Assembly (NCBI GenBank): GCA_037447655.1
Contig: JBBHKE010001062.1
Location: 42,131 to 106,130, forward strand
Direction of reading: 5' to 3'
Source: Zygnema cylindricum
Taxonomy: Eukaryota; Streptophyta; Zygnematophyceae; Zygnematales; Zygnemataceae
Length of the DNA: 64,000 bases
A model generated the notes under the pieces. It made no database searches, had not been told where the DNA came from, and saw nothing but the letters and a program-made list of their open reading frames with translations. This document shows positions 32,801-43,745 of this stretch, piece by piece. Position 1 is the stretch's first letter. The number at the start of each line of letters is the position of its first letter. The position numbers and the translations under genes were made by a program.

Positions 32801-33560
32801 TGCTTAGGACTATTTGCAGTGGAGTTCAAAACACATGGGAATCCAAACTGCCATTAATGGAATTTGCATACAATTCATGTAAACATGCTAGTACAGGATT
32901 CTCACCATTTGAAGTTGCATACGGATACCAACCGAGAGAAGCATTAGACTTAATAACAGGGATCACACAAGAGAATAGGGGTTCAGGAACGGAATTTTGG
33001 GAATATATTCAAACAGTTGGAGAACTGTCCGTGATGCATTAGTAGAGGCACAAAGGAGGCAAGAATTAAATGCTAACCGCAAACGGGGTGATTGGGTGTT
33101 ACGCACAGGTGACAAGGTTTGGCTTTCTACAACTCATTACAGGTGCAAGATCGACGGACAATCGGATCCTACGGGGAAATTTGCTCCTAAGTTCATTGGA
33201 CCATTTACTGTAATCGAGATGATATCGTCAGTTGCTGCCAATTGCACTTTCCGGCGTCAACAAAAAATTCATCCAGTGATACACATTAGCCAATTGAAAC
33301 CCAGCGAATCTTCGACCAACCGAAGGAGAATTGGAATTGGATCCCTCAGTAATTATAGAACCTGAAGTACACATATGGGTAATAGATTGGGTTGGTCAAC
33401 GGTTCAAGGTCGGAGATACTATATTCTGGCAAGTGCATTATCTAGGGGAGGCCTGAGGATGAGTTGACTCTAGAGGATAAAAATCTGAATTTTTACAGAG
33501 GTATTGGAGAGACAATAATATAGAGGTCCCGTCTTGAGAATTAAAAATGTTTTAACTGAG
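29834..33560 (+). pseudogene. Gypsy pol (protease, RT, RNase H, integrase), broken
   Basis: Protease VDSGATHNF (about 30080); RT from about 30770, with [29 protein letters not shown] and the catalytic FIDDILIYS (about 31230-31255); RNase H (31681-31884; AIVHALVKWR); integrase with the HHCC finger (HEHLGHLG...CVPCQQSK, about 32275-32405) and core residues in [13 protein letters not shown] and GQTERMNR; then a C-terminal IHISQLKP motif (about 33270-33300). Ten or so frame changes and stops divide it, mostly single-base indels. After the integrase a possible chromodomain relic reads to about 33510. Confidence 0.92.
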
Positions 33561-34916
33561 GGCAGTTAAAAATAAGGAGGGGATGATGTAACAGTAATAG
33601 CGGATCGAACTAATTTATAAAGGGTATTTAGGAGTTATGATTATAGATTATTAAATTTGGTAGACGTTCGCGAAAGAATCACGCGATTTGGAGTTATATT
33701 TCAAAAGTTATAGCTATGGGTGCACTTAGGTGGCAGTGTGGGGTCTAAATAACAGGTGGGTATCATTGAAACGGGTTAAGGGTCAAAATTAGTACCGAAA
33801 TTTCGCGTGAACGTTCATAAAGTTCTAATGAAACGTTCAGTATGCATGGTACTTCGTTTCGTACAATTTTTAGTACGAAACGTCACTTTCACTTAAGGGA
33901 ATTTCGTAGGAAGTTTCCACGTCGCGAAATTTGTGACGCATGATCGTGCGAAGTCGCGTTTCGTTTGGCGCGCGCTTTTGCACGTAATGTTACGTAGTGA
34001 AACGTAGCGTTTGATTGGTTAATAAAGTGCTAAGTAGTTAGTAAGAGATTTCGCACGTTTTTGCATTGGTCAGCTCCGAGTCCTTGTTGATCAATGATTG
34101 GCCCAGGGTAAAAGCCTGTTTCAAACGGAGCTTTGACTCTGGCCTGGCGAGTCCAGGGCGATGATGGATAAATGGAGAAGTGTAAGAGGAGAGTAGACAT
34201 CTTTTCCTTTGGGGGAAAGTTTGTGGAAATTCCGGCTGATCTTGGTCCTGAGCGATTAATACCAAATTGGAGAAAAAGGCATTTTGCATTGAAATCTCTT
34301 ACTAACTAAATAGTGTATTTAGTAGTTAAGAGATAGAATTATTAAGAGTGGAGAGTAGTGGAAAATACTTTAATAAGAAGGGTTGAGCCACGAGGGCAAG
34401 AGACCAAGCTAATGTTATGTGGACAGAAGCATCTTTAATTTAAAGTTTATCCTTATGTGAGTGTTGTCAAATGTGGATGTGTGTTTTCCAATGTGTGGAA
34501 TGTGTGGTTGGAATTGTTTGTAGTAATGGGATTTTCTGAGAGGTAGGAGATCCTGTTACAAATAGCGAGTACTCTCCCTCGTCCAAAAAGTTTCCCACCC
34601 ATGTGGCGCGTGCGTGGGTCTTTTTTCATTCGCTGTTTGGGCGGTAGTTTAACTAAAAACACCCCCTCGAGGTGATTTTGGATGAAGTTTTTTGATGGGT
34701 TGGATTCTCTTGCCCGGGGGTTGAAAAGAGGAAAACGCCAAAATGCGTTCACATGACAACAAACATGCAGTACATACAAAGTATAGAAATAACGTTCACT
34801 GCACTTTGGTAAACATGAATTTCTCGTATGGCTGAAGTTTTTCTCAAAGTTCTCTGAATTTTAGGGCAAAATGACAAAGAAAAGTTGATACTTTAATACA
34901 TGGGGACACCTTTTAA

Positions 34917-35683
34917 GGTCGGTCTTCCATCAGCTAACAAAAGGGGTTGTTTACTAAAGGGTGTCGTGTTTAGTACAAGTTTGTGCCAATTTTTTTTATT
35001 CAAGAAAAACAACTAAAATTTCCAACGTTATACACTTATAGGCATAAAACTTGATCGTCTGATGCATTGTTTTTTTAATTTGAGACGCCACATCGCTTAC
35101 CTTCCAGCGTGTGGCGAATGTCCTTAAAGAGTAGACTTTGCACACATTGAACGTGTAACTTGGGCCGCGTGGAAAAGATAAAAGAAATCCCATGATGAAG
35201 GGCGATTATTTGCCTACACGTCGCATAGGCCATGTGCCTTTCACCTGGGTGAATGCAAATCCACTGCAATTATCGCGTCACACTCCCACCATCAACTAGC
35301 ACTTTTTTTGTCGTTCCGTTTTGAAATTTTAGATAGTACATATTATAATGCACTTTGTACGAGTCATAGATTACCTCCGCTATTACATTGATGACTCCGC
35401 TGGTACAGATATTGCGTTCACACTTTGCGTTGGAAGATTATGTGTAGATATTCAGCATCGTGTTAATTAATCTACGTGTTACCAACCATAATGAGCCACG
35501 CAAATAAAAAGTGGTTTACTGACGCGACTCAATGGAAGACACGGCAATCAGTAAACGTATCCCTACATTTAGTGAAACCGTTAGTTGAAGTCCGGCCTAA
35601 TATGTACGAAAACGTACAGCATCCAATAAACAACCCCACTTTCCCTCTAATATATGAGGAAAATACACTAGGAAAGCACGCCC
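34917..35683. other. Possible further inverted-repeat element
   Basis: Ends at about 34959 (AGGGTGTCGTGTTTAGTAC) and 35683 (reverse complement GGGCGTGCTTTCCTAGTGT) are inverted relatives of each other and of the neighbouring Harbinger-like ends. The right end shares a TTA with the element that starts at 35687. No coding content seen. Tentative, because the left target triplet is ambiguous. Confidence 0.4.
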
Positions 35684-35686
35684 TTA

Positions 35687-37943
35687 GGGTGTGTCCCCAT
35701 GTGTTCAAGTAAGGGTTTTTTTCCATCGTTTACACAAAAAATGGGACTTGCAACGACAAAATATTACGCAGTACGAAAAATGGGCAAAAACACAAGTACG
35801 TTTTTCGTCATCTTGGAACTTAGAAGGTACGACAATTTGGCGTTATTATTATCGCGACCCACTTCCAGCTCATCTTCACACTTGCATTGGAATCAAATCG
35901 CGACCTGATTTTTATCAACATAATACCCTATTGACTAATAGAAAATCGGGATTGCACGCGTCAAACCTTTTCAATAACTTTAAACGACGGGGGGTACACT
36001 GTATTTTTTTCCCTGCTCGTCACGCGCATGTACGTACGAAAATTGAAATTCTATAGGCTCCAATGCCACACAGAATTCGCAGATCAAAAAAGAACCTAAT
36101 CTAGATAGTGTCGACTCCAACTTGATATAAACCCAAATGATTGACCCCTTGACAATCAGAACCCCATTAACAGCTTCACTCCTGTGAAATAAGACTTTCT
36201 GTGTGCTCAGTTCCACCACAGAATGCAAAGTTAGAATATGAGATTTGGACACATTCACCCACTTTGACTTTCCCTTAGAAATGCAGCAACCCAGGCAGGA
36301 AAAAATTCTTACCTACTACACCCGTGTGTAGCTTGGACTCCCTTGAGTCCGCGGCAAAAAGAATCACTGAAAATGGTCAACTGAATTGATAGTTATGGTT
36401 GGCCAAAGTTTGCCATTTATACAAGGTGCTCTCTAGGAGAGACAGCTACCTACCTGAAATATTATAAGTCCTAAACCCCTCTCTAAACCCTCTAGTACTG
36501 AGGTACGGACCAATCACATTACTGTATAGTACATAAAGGTACAGGTGCCGGTGTACCTTTCATACGGCCATCGTACGACATGGCTAAAAAGTCAACACAT
36601 GTTCTATCGGGATTCGCTCTATAATCCCCGGAATTTCTGCTTCCAAATCTTATCTCTCCACGTGGCGCCAGGTCATGCCACGTCAAAAAACCGGTACCGT
36701 ACAAAAAAGTACAGGTGTCGCGGTACTTTCTGTACGAACATAGTACGATATTGCCATAATGTGACATTTGTCACATCCGGATCTGTTGTGTTCCGTTCCG
36801 TAGATTCCACAACCTTTACGATGTCGCCACGTGTGATCTGGAGAGGTGACGTCCGCAAACCGCCAAAATTATCCTTCTCGCGAAGGCGGCGCTAATCACG
36901 GTTGTCCGATTTATTTCGGCATTAATACGGACCGTCGAAACAAATGTCCGTACTATTTGTTTCGTCCGGTACTTTATAGTACAACTATATCTATGCCATG
37001 TAAACCGTAATCTACTTAAATGGAAAAACCCTACTTAATACTATTTAAATATCTACCGAACCAAATACATATTAGCACTAGTCCTAGACTAACCGGATAA
37101 GGCTGACGCCTACTGGTTACTTGACGGACGGTAGGTAGCAGGATCAATTCCTGGGTCCGTCAAATACCTTTTTGGTAAGTCTACCAAATCTACACCCTTT
37201 CTTCATAGAGAGCCTAGGCATCCATGGCTCTAGCTCCCTGTCCAGCCTCAAGTGACTACAAACAAGTGTGGGGGCTTGGTGAGGGGAGTTAGAGGCAGAC
37301 CGCCTCAACTCTTTTTCTATCCTAATATAGACCTAGAAAATACTCAAATATCAACAAAAATGACGAACATGAACGGAAAAAAAGTTGTTGGGGTCTCGGA
37401 CCTCCACTTTCATTCACGGGTCCTTTTCAAAATTTTACATCGTCCTCGTCTCCCCCCCTCATTCTCACTCGACCGCTCCTCTTTCTCTCTTGTTTACACG
37501 AGATGCAGCAATTATAGTATCAAATGAAAGATTTTTTTCTCTTTTCTTTTGAATATTTTTGGTCCTGAGTTTGATGGCATATGGAATGATAAACGATAAG
37601 AAAACGAAATCGGGAAGCCATGGCGGAAAATCTACGTACTGATGACGTCACATGGTAGCATGACTTCGCTATGTCACAAAACCCTAAACTTCTACAATGT
37701 CACAAAAAACCTTGACGTCTTGCCGTTTTTGTAGACGTCACCAATTTTAGGAAGTTTCGTAGTCGTCTACATTTTGTTTCGTAGACTGTCGCACATTTTG
37801 TAGACCGTCTACAACTGTCACATATTAGAAGTAAATGAAGGCGCATGTAATGATTGACATGGGCACACTTTGAAAATACACCGTAAAATCTGCGCTAAAA
37901 TCCAAAGTAACGTTCAAAGTTTCGGTTACATGGGAACACGCCC
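35687..37943. mobile_element. Harbinger-like inverted-repeat element P, with LTR J inside
   Basis: Left end GGGTGTGTCCCCATGTG and right end (reverse complement) GGGCGTGTTCCCATGTAACC, flanked by TTA (35684-35686 and 37944-37946). The left part is related to the right half of element Q (shared blocks near 35700-35830 and the GGCTCCAATGCC block near 36057). The right part is related to L. About 1.1 kb without the LTR, and non-coding. Confidence 0.6.
36184..37356 (-). mobile_element. Copia LTR J (minus strand)
   Basis: Diverged LTR of the same superfamily. The right edge is clear (TCAACA at 37356; TGTTGATATTTGAG on the minus strand). The left edge, about 36184, is inferred from spacing to the GGACTCAAGGGAGTCC hairpin at about 36340-36356. 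GTAC clusters are doubled (36485-36570 and 36695-36750), perhaps an internal duplication. tRNA-like module at 37085-37162. No target duplication found. Confidence 0.65.
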
Positions 37944-37992
37944 TTAGTGGTCTAAACCCACTAAGGGTGGGGGGGGGGGGAGAGCACCCTTA

Positions 37993-38771
37993 GGGTGCGT
38001 CTCTATGTACTTCAAATTTAGAGATTTTTTTTTGTTTTTTTAGCGCAGATCCGGCGGACCCGGAATTCGGGTGTCCCTATGTGTACCAAACGAAATTGTC
38101 ACTTAGGGCGTGACGATTGTATACTTCGACAATGCCCGTGACGGCTGTCAAAGTCTACAATCTGTGATGGTGCACATCATTTTTCCGTAACTGCTTGTGG
38201 ACGTCGCGTGACTTTCGTGACATTGTAGACCTACCGCGCCTCCAGCCTGTGCCGTTTCACGGTTGAAGAAGATGCGTTTTGACTTTGCGTCTATTGTTGG
38301 CTCGGCGTGAAATGGCATCGGAGCCTTGAGACCCTGCAAAAAAAAATCTGTACCGGATGGAAACGGACAAAACAAAACAAACTGTGTACTTCTCTTGTCG
38401 TATTAAACAAAAACGGACAAAACATAGAGAATCGCGTACACTTCCACGTCGCTTGAAATCGTTTGAATTTTTTGAACAAAACGTTACACGTGCGAATTAC
38501 GTGTTCCTATTCGTTTATAAAAAATCCTTAATTTTAAATCACATCGGCCCTGTATTTTAAAGATAAGGTTGAAGATGACGTTTTTTGTCGTCGAAGTGGG
38601 TCGAAGAACACAACACGACAAGATGTAGTACATTTTAAATCCGATGATGACGCAAAATGTACTTCTCTTTTTTTCTATTTTATTGTACGGTTGAAACTTA
38701 CGCGATACGGCTCTAAGTTTTACAGGAAACGACAGAAAAAAACCCTTACTTAAGCACATAGAGACGCACCC
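37993..38771. mobile_element. Harbinger-like MITE Q (779 bp)
   Basis: Terminal inverted repeat GGGTGCGTCTCTATGT at both ends (left continues ACTTCAA; right reverse complement continues GCTTAAG), flanked by perfect TTA target duplications (37990-37992 and 38772-38774). Non-coding, AT-rich, with T/A runs next to the ends. This is the cleanest member of the family in the window and defines its ends. Confidence 0.82.
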
Positions 38772-38774
38772 TTA

Positions 38775-39167
38775 GTCCAACGTGACACGTATCTTTAATA
38801 TCCACGTGTAGCGATTACACATTCTTTAGTTGACTGGCCAATTACTGGACTGCTAAATCCCGGAGAGTCTAGGCGAGATCTTCTGAAATGTTGTTTTTTG
38901 AAATAAAAATAAAATAAACAGTTCGGCAGTACGAAAAATGTACGATTTTTTTGTAACCAGCCTCACTTTTCGTCTTATGGAGGCGTCACCGTTATGCGTC
39001 CGAAAATCTGGTGTGTCCGGGCTGCTTGTAATAAAAGGAGATAAATTGATAAATTGACTCTATAATTTTACTTCCTTACAACATAAAAAATGGACTTCGG
39101 TATTATCGAACCAGTCTATACTCTAGTCTATACCCTACGTCAAAAAACGATAATTAAATAGTTAATA
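38775..39167. other. AT-rich spacer
   Basis: Nothing recognised. It separates MITE Q from the LINE. Confidence 0.5.
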
Positions 39168-42100
39168 GTCAGTGATTCGGTTGTTTTTTTCATTTTTTCT
39201 CCTCCTGTCGTCTTCTTTTTTTTATTTTTTTTATCTCATCTTTTCTTCAGTTTTTTCACACTGTCAATATGGTCCTCTCACCCTCCCAATTCCCATGGCT
39301 TCCTTGACTTATTGACCATGTCCGGAAGCCCTTCTTATTCCCTTCTCCCTCCCCCACCTCCACCCAAACCTCGTAAATCTTCTAGGCGTTTGGAATGTCC
39401 TGGGTGTCACAACCTATTTGCCATTGAGGTCGGTATTTTCCTTCACAAACAGAGTTTTCGACATTGTATAACCCTGGGTGGCCCTTTGTGTAACACCTCT
39501 CCTCCATCGTCATCGATCACACTCCCCTCCGACCCCACAGATGAGGATTGTAATTTCGTTCGTGAGTTAGATGTTTTGGGGGCTTATGATTTGGGAGCTC
39601 CCCGCCCGCGATTGTACACCGGTATACCTATGGCCGTCAGGACAATAGTACAAGATGCCCTCCACCTCCTTTTGTCCCACATTTTTTCAAACCCGGCGAA
39701 CATTGCTCCTTCGCACCTTCTTCTTATGTTCTCTCTCTGGGTGCTAGTCTTTCCAGGTCATGGAGGGGGCAGTGGGGCTAGAGAAACTATGGCCCGTTAT
39801 GGCCGATTCCTTCGTGGTGATTGGAAGGCCCTCCACGCCTAGCATGAGGATCGGGTATCGAGCACCTATTTCATACCACGTCGGCCACCTAGGCCATCGG
39901 ATGTCCCGACCTCTTATCGTCGAGCAATTCACTTAGGCCGTGTTGGTGAGCTTTCTCGAGCAGTTCGGGCCCTATAGCCATTCACCCGTGCCCCCGGATC
40001 TTCTTCCCCTATTGAGGTCCTTCGAGCTATCCACCCCCCTGCCCCTTCCCCTTTACCCCCTTCCATCCACGCCTTTGAGCCCTGTGAGAGTTTTACTTTG
40101 GATCGGGAGGTTTTCATTAAGGCTCTTAGCTCTTCTCCTCACCTTTCAGCGAGGGGGCTCTCGAACACAGTGTATGAGTTGTTTCGTGATGTTTTGCCCC
40201 CTGAATCGGGTGCCCGAGGGTTCGATGTGTTTTTTCAAGTATGTTCTCTCATTGCTAGTGGGGATGTTTCCCCTCGGATTTGTGATTTTATCACGGCGTC
40301 CCACCTTGTGGCAGTCGCAAAACCTAATGGTGGGATCCGCCCTATCGCCGTGGGAGAGGTTTTTTATAGATTGGTGGCTCGTGCAATATGTCTCCAGCTC
40401 CAACCATTTTCCATGATTATTTTTCTCCTCATCAGTTTGGAGTGGCCACGAGAGGGGATTGTGAGGCCGTGGTCCACGGGATTCGGGCTTTGTTGGATGT
40501 ACATCCGCATTGGTTGGTCCTTCAGGTGGACGTTTCCAATGGCTTTAATACGATGGGTCGGAACGTGATTTTTTCAAAGCTTATGGCGGTTTCATCTATG
40601 ATTGTCCAATTATTCCCCTTTGTGAGGGCTTTCTCTTCTTTGACAAGCAACCTTTCCTTCTTGGCCGATGGTGATCTCATTCCTCTCTCCCACTCGCCAA
40701 GGCGACCCTCTCGGCGGACCTTTGTTCGCCCTCGCCCATTACCGGGCCCTTCGTGCCTTCGCAGCCCCATTCCCTTCTTGCCTTTTCCCTTCGGTTGCAG
40801 ATGATACGCACATTATTGGGCCCAAAGAACAAGTCGTGTTGGCATATGATTTTTTCAAGGAACGTTTAGCCGAACTCAACCTTTCAGCCCAGCGGTTGAA
40901 GTGTGTTATTTGGTCTCCTCAAGATATTCCAATTTCGTTTACTCCCCCTCTTGGTTTTCAAACCCCTTCTCCCTTCGATGGCATTCGGGTGCTTGGTTGC
41001 CCCCTTGGTTTGGATACTTTCGTAACTCAATTCCTTTATGATGCTTTACAGAGAGATCTGACCCAAGTGGACGATCTTCCTTAACTTCTCGATCCCCAAG
41101 TTGCTTTTGCTATGTTAACCAAGAGTTTTCCCCACCGCCCTTCTTACCTTACTCGTACTTCCCCTCCCACTCCGACATTTATCTCCTCTCTCTCGGCTTT
41201 TGACGATCACCTCATGGACATCCTCCACACTCTGCTAGGTCGTGGGGCATTTGATCGCGAGTCTAGGCCATCGGCCCGCATTCAGGCATCCCTCCCTATC
41301 TCTACTGGGGGGTTGGGTCTATTATCCACTGCTCGTGTTGCTCCCGCTGATTATTTGGGAAGTTGGTGTCTTATTGCCTCCACTCTTGTTTCTCGATTCT
41401 TGGCTGGGGACACCCCCGTTCTAGCTACTGTTATCCCCCGGGTTTCAGACGGTGTGTTTGCCTTCCAGCGATCTCTATTGGACGCGTCACGTTCTCTTCC
41501 TCCCCATGCCCTAGTGGATGTGCCAATTTTCTCCACCCTTGTTACAAAATCTGTTGAGTGTGTCCAGGAATCGATTTGTGATCGGGTTGTCGCCGCCATT
41601 AAATCCGACCTTCTCAAGGCGCTTCCCCTCCGATTCTTCCCGTGCCCGTCTTCTCTCTTGTGGTGGACCTGGTTCTGGGTCTTGGCTTTTGGCTACGCCG
41701 ATTTTGTCCACTCTCCGATTCTCACCGGCTCAGTTCACCATCGCCCTCCGGTTTCGCCTTGACCTCCCCCATCCTCCTTTACTTGGCTCTCTTGTTTGTG
41801 CCCGTGGTCGCGTCTTAGGCCCCGATGGTGTCCACTTGCTTCGTTGCTCCCATGGGGGAGATTTGATCCCGGCGCACGACACTATTCGTGATGCCGTTGC
41901 GACTATCGCTTCAGAGGGGGGCTTTTCTGTGCGTCGGGAGGTTCTCATATTATTCCCAAGCGTCGGATCGATGTTGTTTTGCTTGATGGTGCCCGTCGCA
42001 TCTTCGGTGATATTGTTTTGGCGAAACCTATTTCAGCTACAGTTGTTGGTCAGGCGGCTTGACATGTTGGGGTGGCGGCTCGTGATGTCGCTATGGTGAA

Positions 42101-42650
42101 GGAGCGTGATTATGCCCACCGGGACCCTATGGATGACTTTATTCCAATGGCAGTCGAGATCTTTGGTTGTCTGGGTGTTGTAATGGACGAGTTTCTCCGT
42201 ACTTGCGCTCGACGTGCTTTCAAGCGCCGAGGACCTGGGAGCCCTCCTCCGGTCCTTACTTCTTTTTATCGTCAACGCTTATCTGTGGCTTTACAACGAG
42301 TGCAAGCTTCTATTCTCCTCCTATCGGCTGCTACGGTTATGGATCGTCGCCGGGTTCCGGAACTCCCTCAATGTGCTCCCCCGGGATGGGGGGACTTATG
42401 GGTTGCTTTTCGTAGTTATTTAATTGGGTTGGGGTTGGGGTTGTAGTTTTGGTTTTGTCAGTTGCCGTGCTTTTCATTTTGCATTTGGGTGCCTTTATTT
42501 TCCTTGTTTTCTTTTTGCTTTTGCTGTGCTGTTATTTTATTCCCAGTTTTTCAGTTTAGGCCCTACCACCCCTTTTGTACCCTCGGACTCAGATGGGTTA
42601 CCAACGTGCTTTTTAATTTATCCTGCACCCCTTCTATAATGTTTGGGCAA
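39168..42650 (+). mobile_element. Single-ORF LINE with restriction-like endonuclease (decayed)
   Basis: No LTRs. T-rich leader, one polyprotein (39318-42424) and a T-rich 3' UTR. Possible imperfect target duplication of about 14 bp (ATAATTAAATAG near 39149 and ATAATTGGAATAG near 42650), so edges are approximate. GC content is higher than the surrounding DNA. Protein architecture (zinc finger, RT, C-terminal endonuclease) places it with early-branching LINEs of the R2/Utopia type rather than plant L1. Confidence 0.8.
39318..42424 (+). pseudogene. LINE polyprotein: CCHH zinc finger, RT, PD-(D/E)XK endonuclease
   Basis: ATG at 39318. Zinc finger C-x2-C-x12-H-x5-H begins at CPGC (about 39396). 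RT spans 40100-41080 in three frames: KPNGGIRPIAVGEV, HQFGVATRGDCEA, LQVDVSNGFN (first catalytic Asp), TRQGDPLGGPLF and VADDTHIIG (the ADD catalytic box). The C-terminal domain (41640-42200) reads DGVHLLRCSHGG, then RRIDVVL, FGDIVL, MVKERDY and FIPMAVEIFGCLG: the spacing of basic, Asp, Asp and Lys residues fits the restriction-like endonuclease of R2-class LINEs. Stops at 39841, about 39973 and about 42060, and several frameshifts, make it inactive. The endonuclease nicks target DNA for reverse-transcription priming. Confidence 0.8.
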
Positions 42651-43745
42651 TAATTGGAATAGTAATCTTTAACAATCCACTGAGGTATAATCAAAGTATT
42701 TTCCTGCAAAATGAAGAACTGCAGAAAACTATTTGAAGATAAATTTCAAGCAACAAAAATTGTAAACCACGCTTGACCAAAACAGGACTAAAACGATGAC
42801 GAAACTTCAAAGGAAAAAAAAATGATTAATGTAAAGAATTTATGAATTAATTTCAATACAAACATTGAATGTATCAGAAAAGCCTACCGAAGCTGAAAGT
42901 GCTTTTTTGATGAAAGGTCAAATGAAGAAAATCATTAATTATGGTATTGCCCCCCGTTGTTAGACGCCCCGGACATCAATTATTTAAGGCAAAAAGGAGG
43001 GGAAAATAAAAAAAAAGGGTGAACCTTAACCAACCCTATACGAGTACAAAGACTGTACAGGAAACTGCCTTTTTTAAGAGTTTAAAACTAAATTCTCCAA
43101 ACTTTTTACTGGTAATCCTGTACAGCCTATGTCCCAATTAATTGGCCATTTATCTGAACCCTAATTCTGCCTTCATTTGAGCCTGTACCAGAAAAGCAAG
43201 ATTTAGGAAGGTTTGGAAAATCCACCTTCTTAGCCAAATAAACCTTTTATCTGTGATTGAATAAGACTGCTAACAGGCTCACGATCTGCTTAAGAGAGAT
43301 AAGGAGAGTGAGAATGAAAGAGAAAGGAGAGAGGAAGAGAGGGAGAGAGCGCGTGAAAGTGTGTGGGGGGGGAGAGAGGAAGCCAAAACCATGCTTTGTC
43401 CTTTTTTTAAGAAACACGATAAAAAGTGTGATAGAGAGGCTTTGCACTCTTTTCTTCTTAACAAGATCATGCGCTGCTCTCCCAATTACCTTCGAAAACC
43501 CCACAAACCTTCTCCGTTTTGAAAATTAACTATCCTGTTTATTCACGCATTCACAGTATCGAACGACTTTGCAAACCTCCCATATTTTCCTCCGTTATTT
43601 TCCCTGCTTTTGTTTTCAATGCAGTCAACTGCCGCGTCACATCTGCGTAACGACCCCAATTTGAAGGTCCAATGTCCTCCATTTCTTTTCAGCCTTTTCC
43701 CATATTCGATTCCACACAATTTATTCCTGTTCACGCCCATTTTCC
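42651..43745. other. Intergenic DNA, 3' of the ankyrin-PARP gene
   Basis: No gene or element recognised. AT-rich, with a purine-rich (GA) stretch at about 43295-43380. Part adjoining 43745 presumably holds the 3' UTR of the minus-strand gene. Confidence 0.45.

Larger units (their letters stand above)
26767..34560 (+). mobile_element. Gypsy LTR retrotransposon, full length
   Basis: LTRs 26767-27738 (972 bp) and 33587-34560 (974 bp), both TGTAAC...GTTACA, flanked by a perfect 5-bp repeat AATAG (26762-26766 and 34561-34565). Primer site TGGTATCAAAGCTTGG (27741-27756) is the usual complement of the 3' end of initiator tRNA-Met. A purine tract (AATAAGGAGGGGATGA) precedes the 3' LTR. LTR differences are largely single-base indels. 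It lies inside the inverted-repeat element L. Confidence 0.95.
26166..34913. mobile_element. Harbinger-like inverted-repeat element L, interrupted by Gypsy
   Basis: Left end AGGGGTGTTCCCGTGT and right end (reverse complement) AAAGGTGTCCCCATGT form an imperfect terminal inverted repeat flanked by TAA (26163-26165 and 34914-34916). Without the Gypsy insertion the element is about 950 bp and non-coding. Its left part aligns, in inverse orientation, to 37357-37943, sharing blocks such as GGAGGTCCGAGACCCC. Terminal motif and TWA target suggest the PIF/Harbinger superfamily, as a non-autonomous element. Confidence 0.65.
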
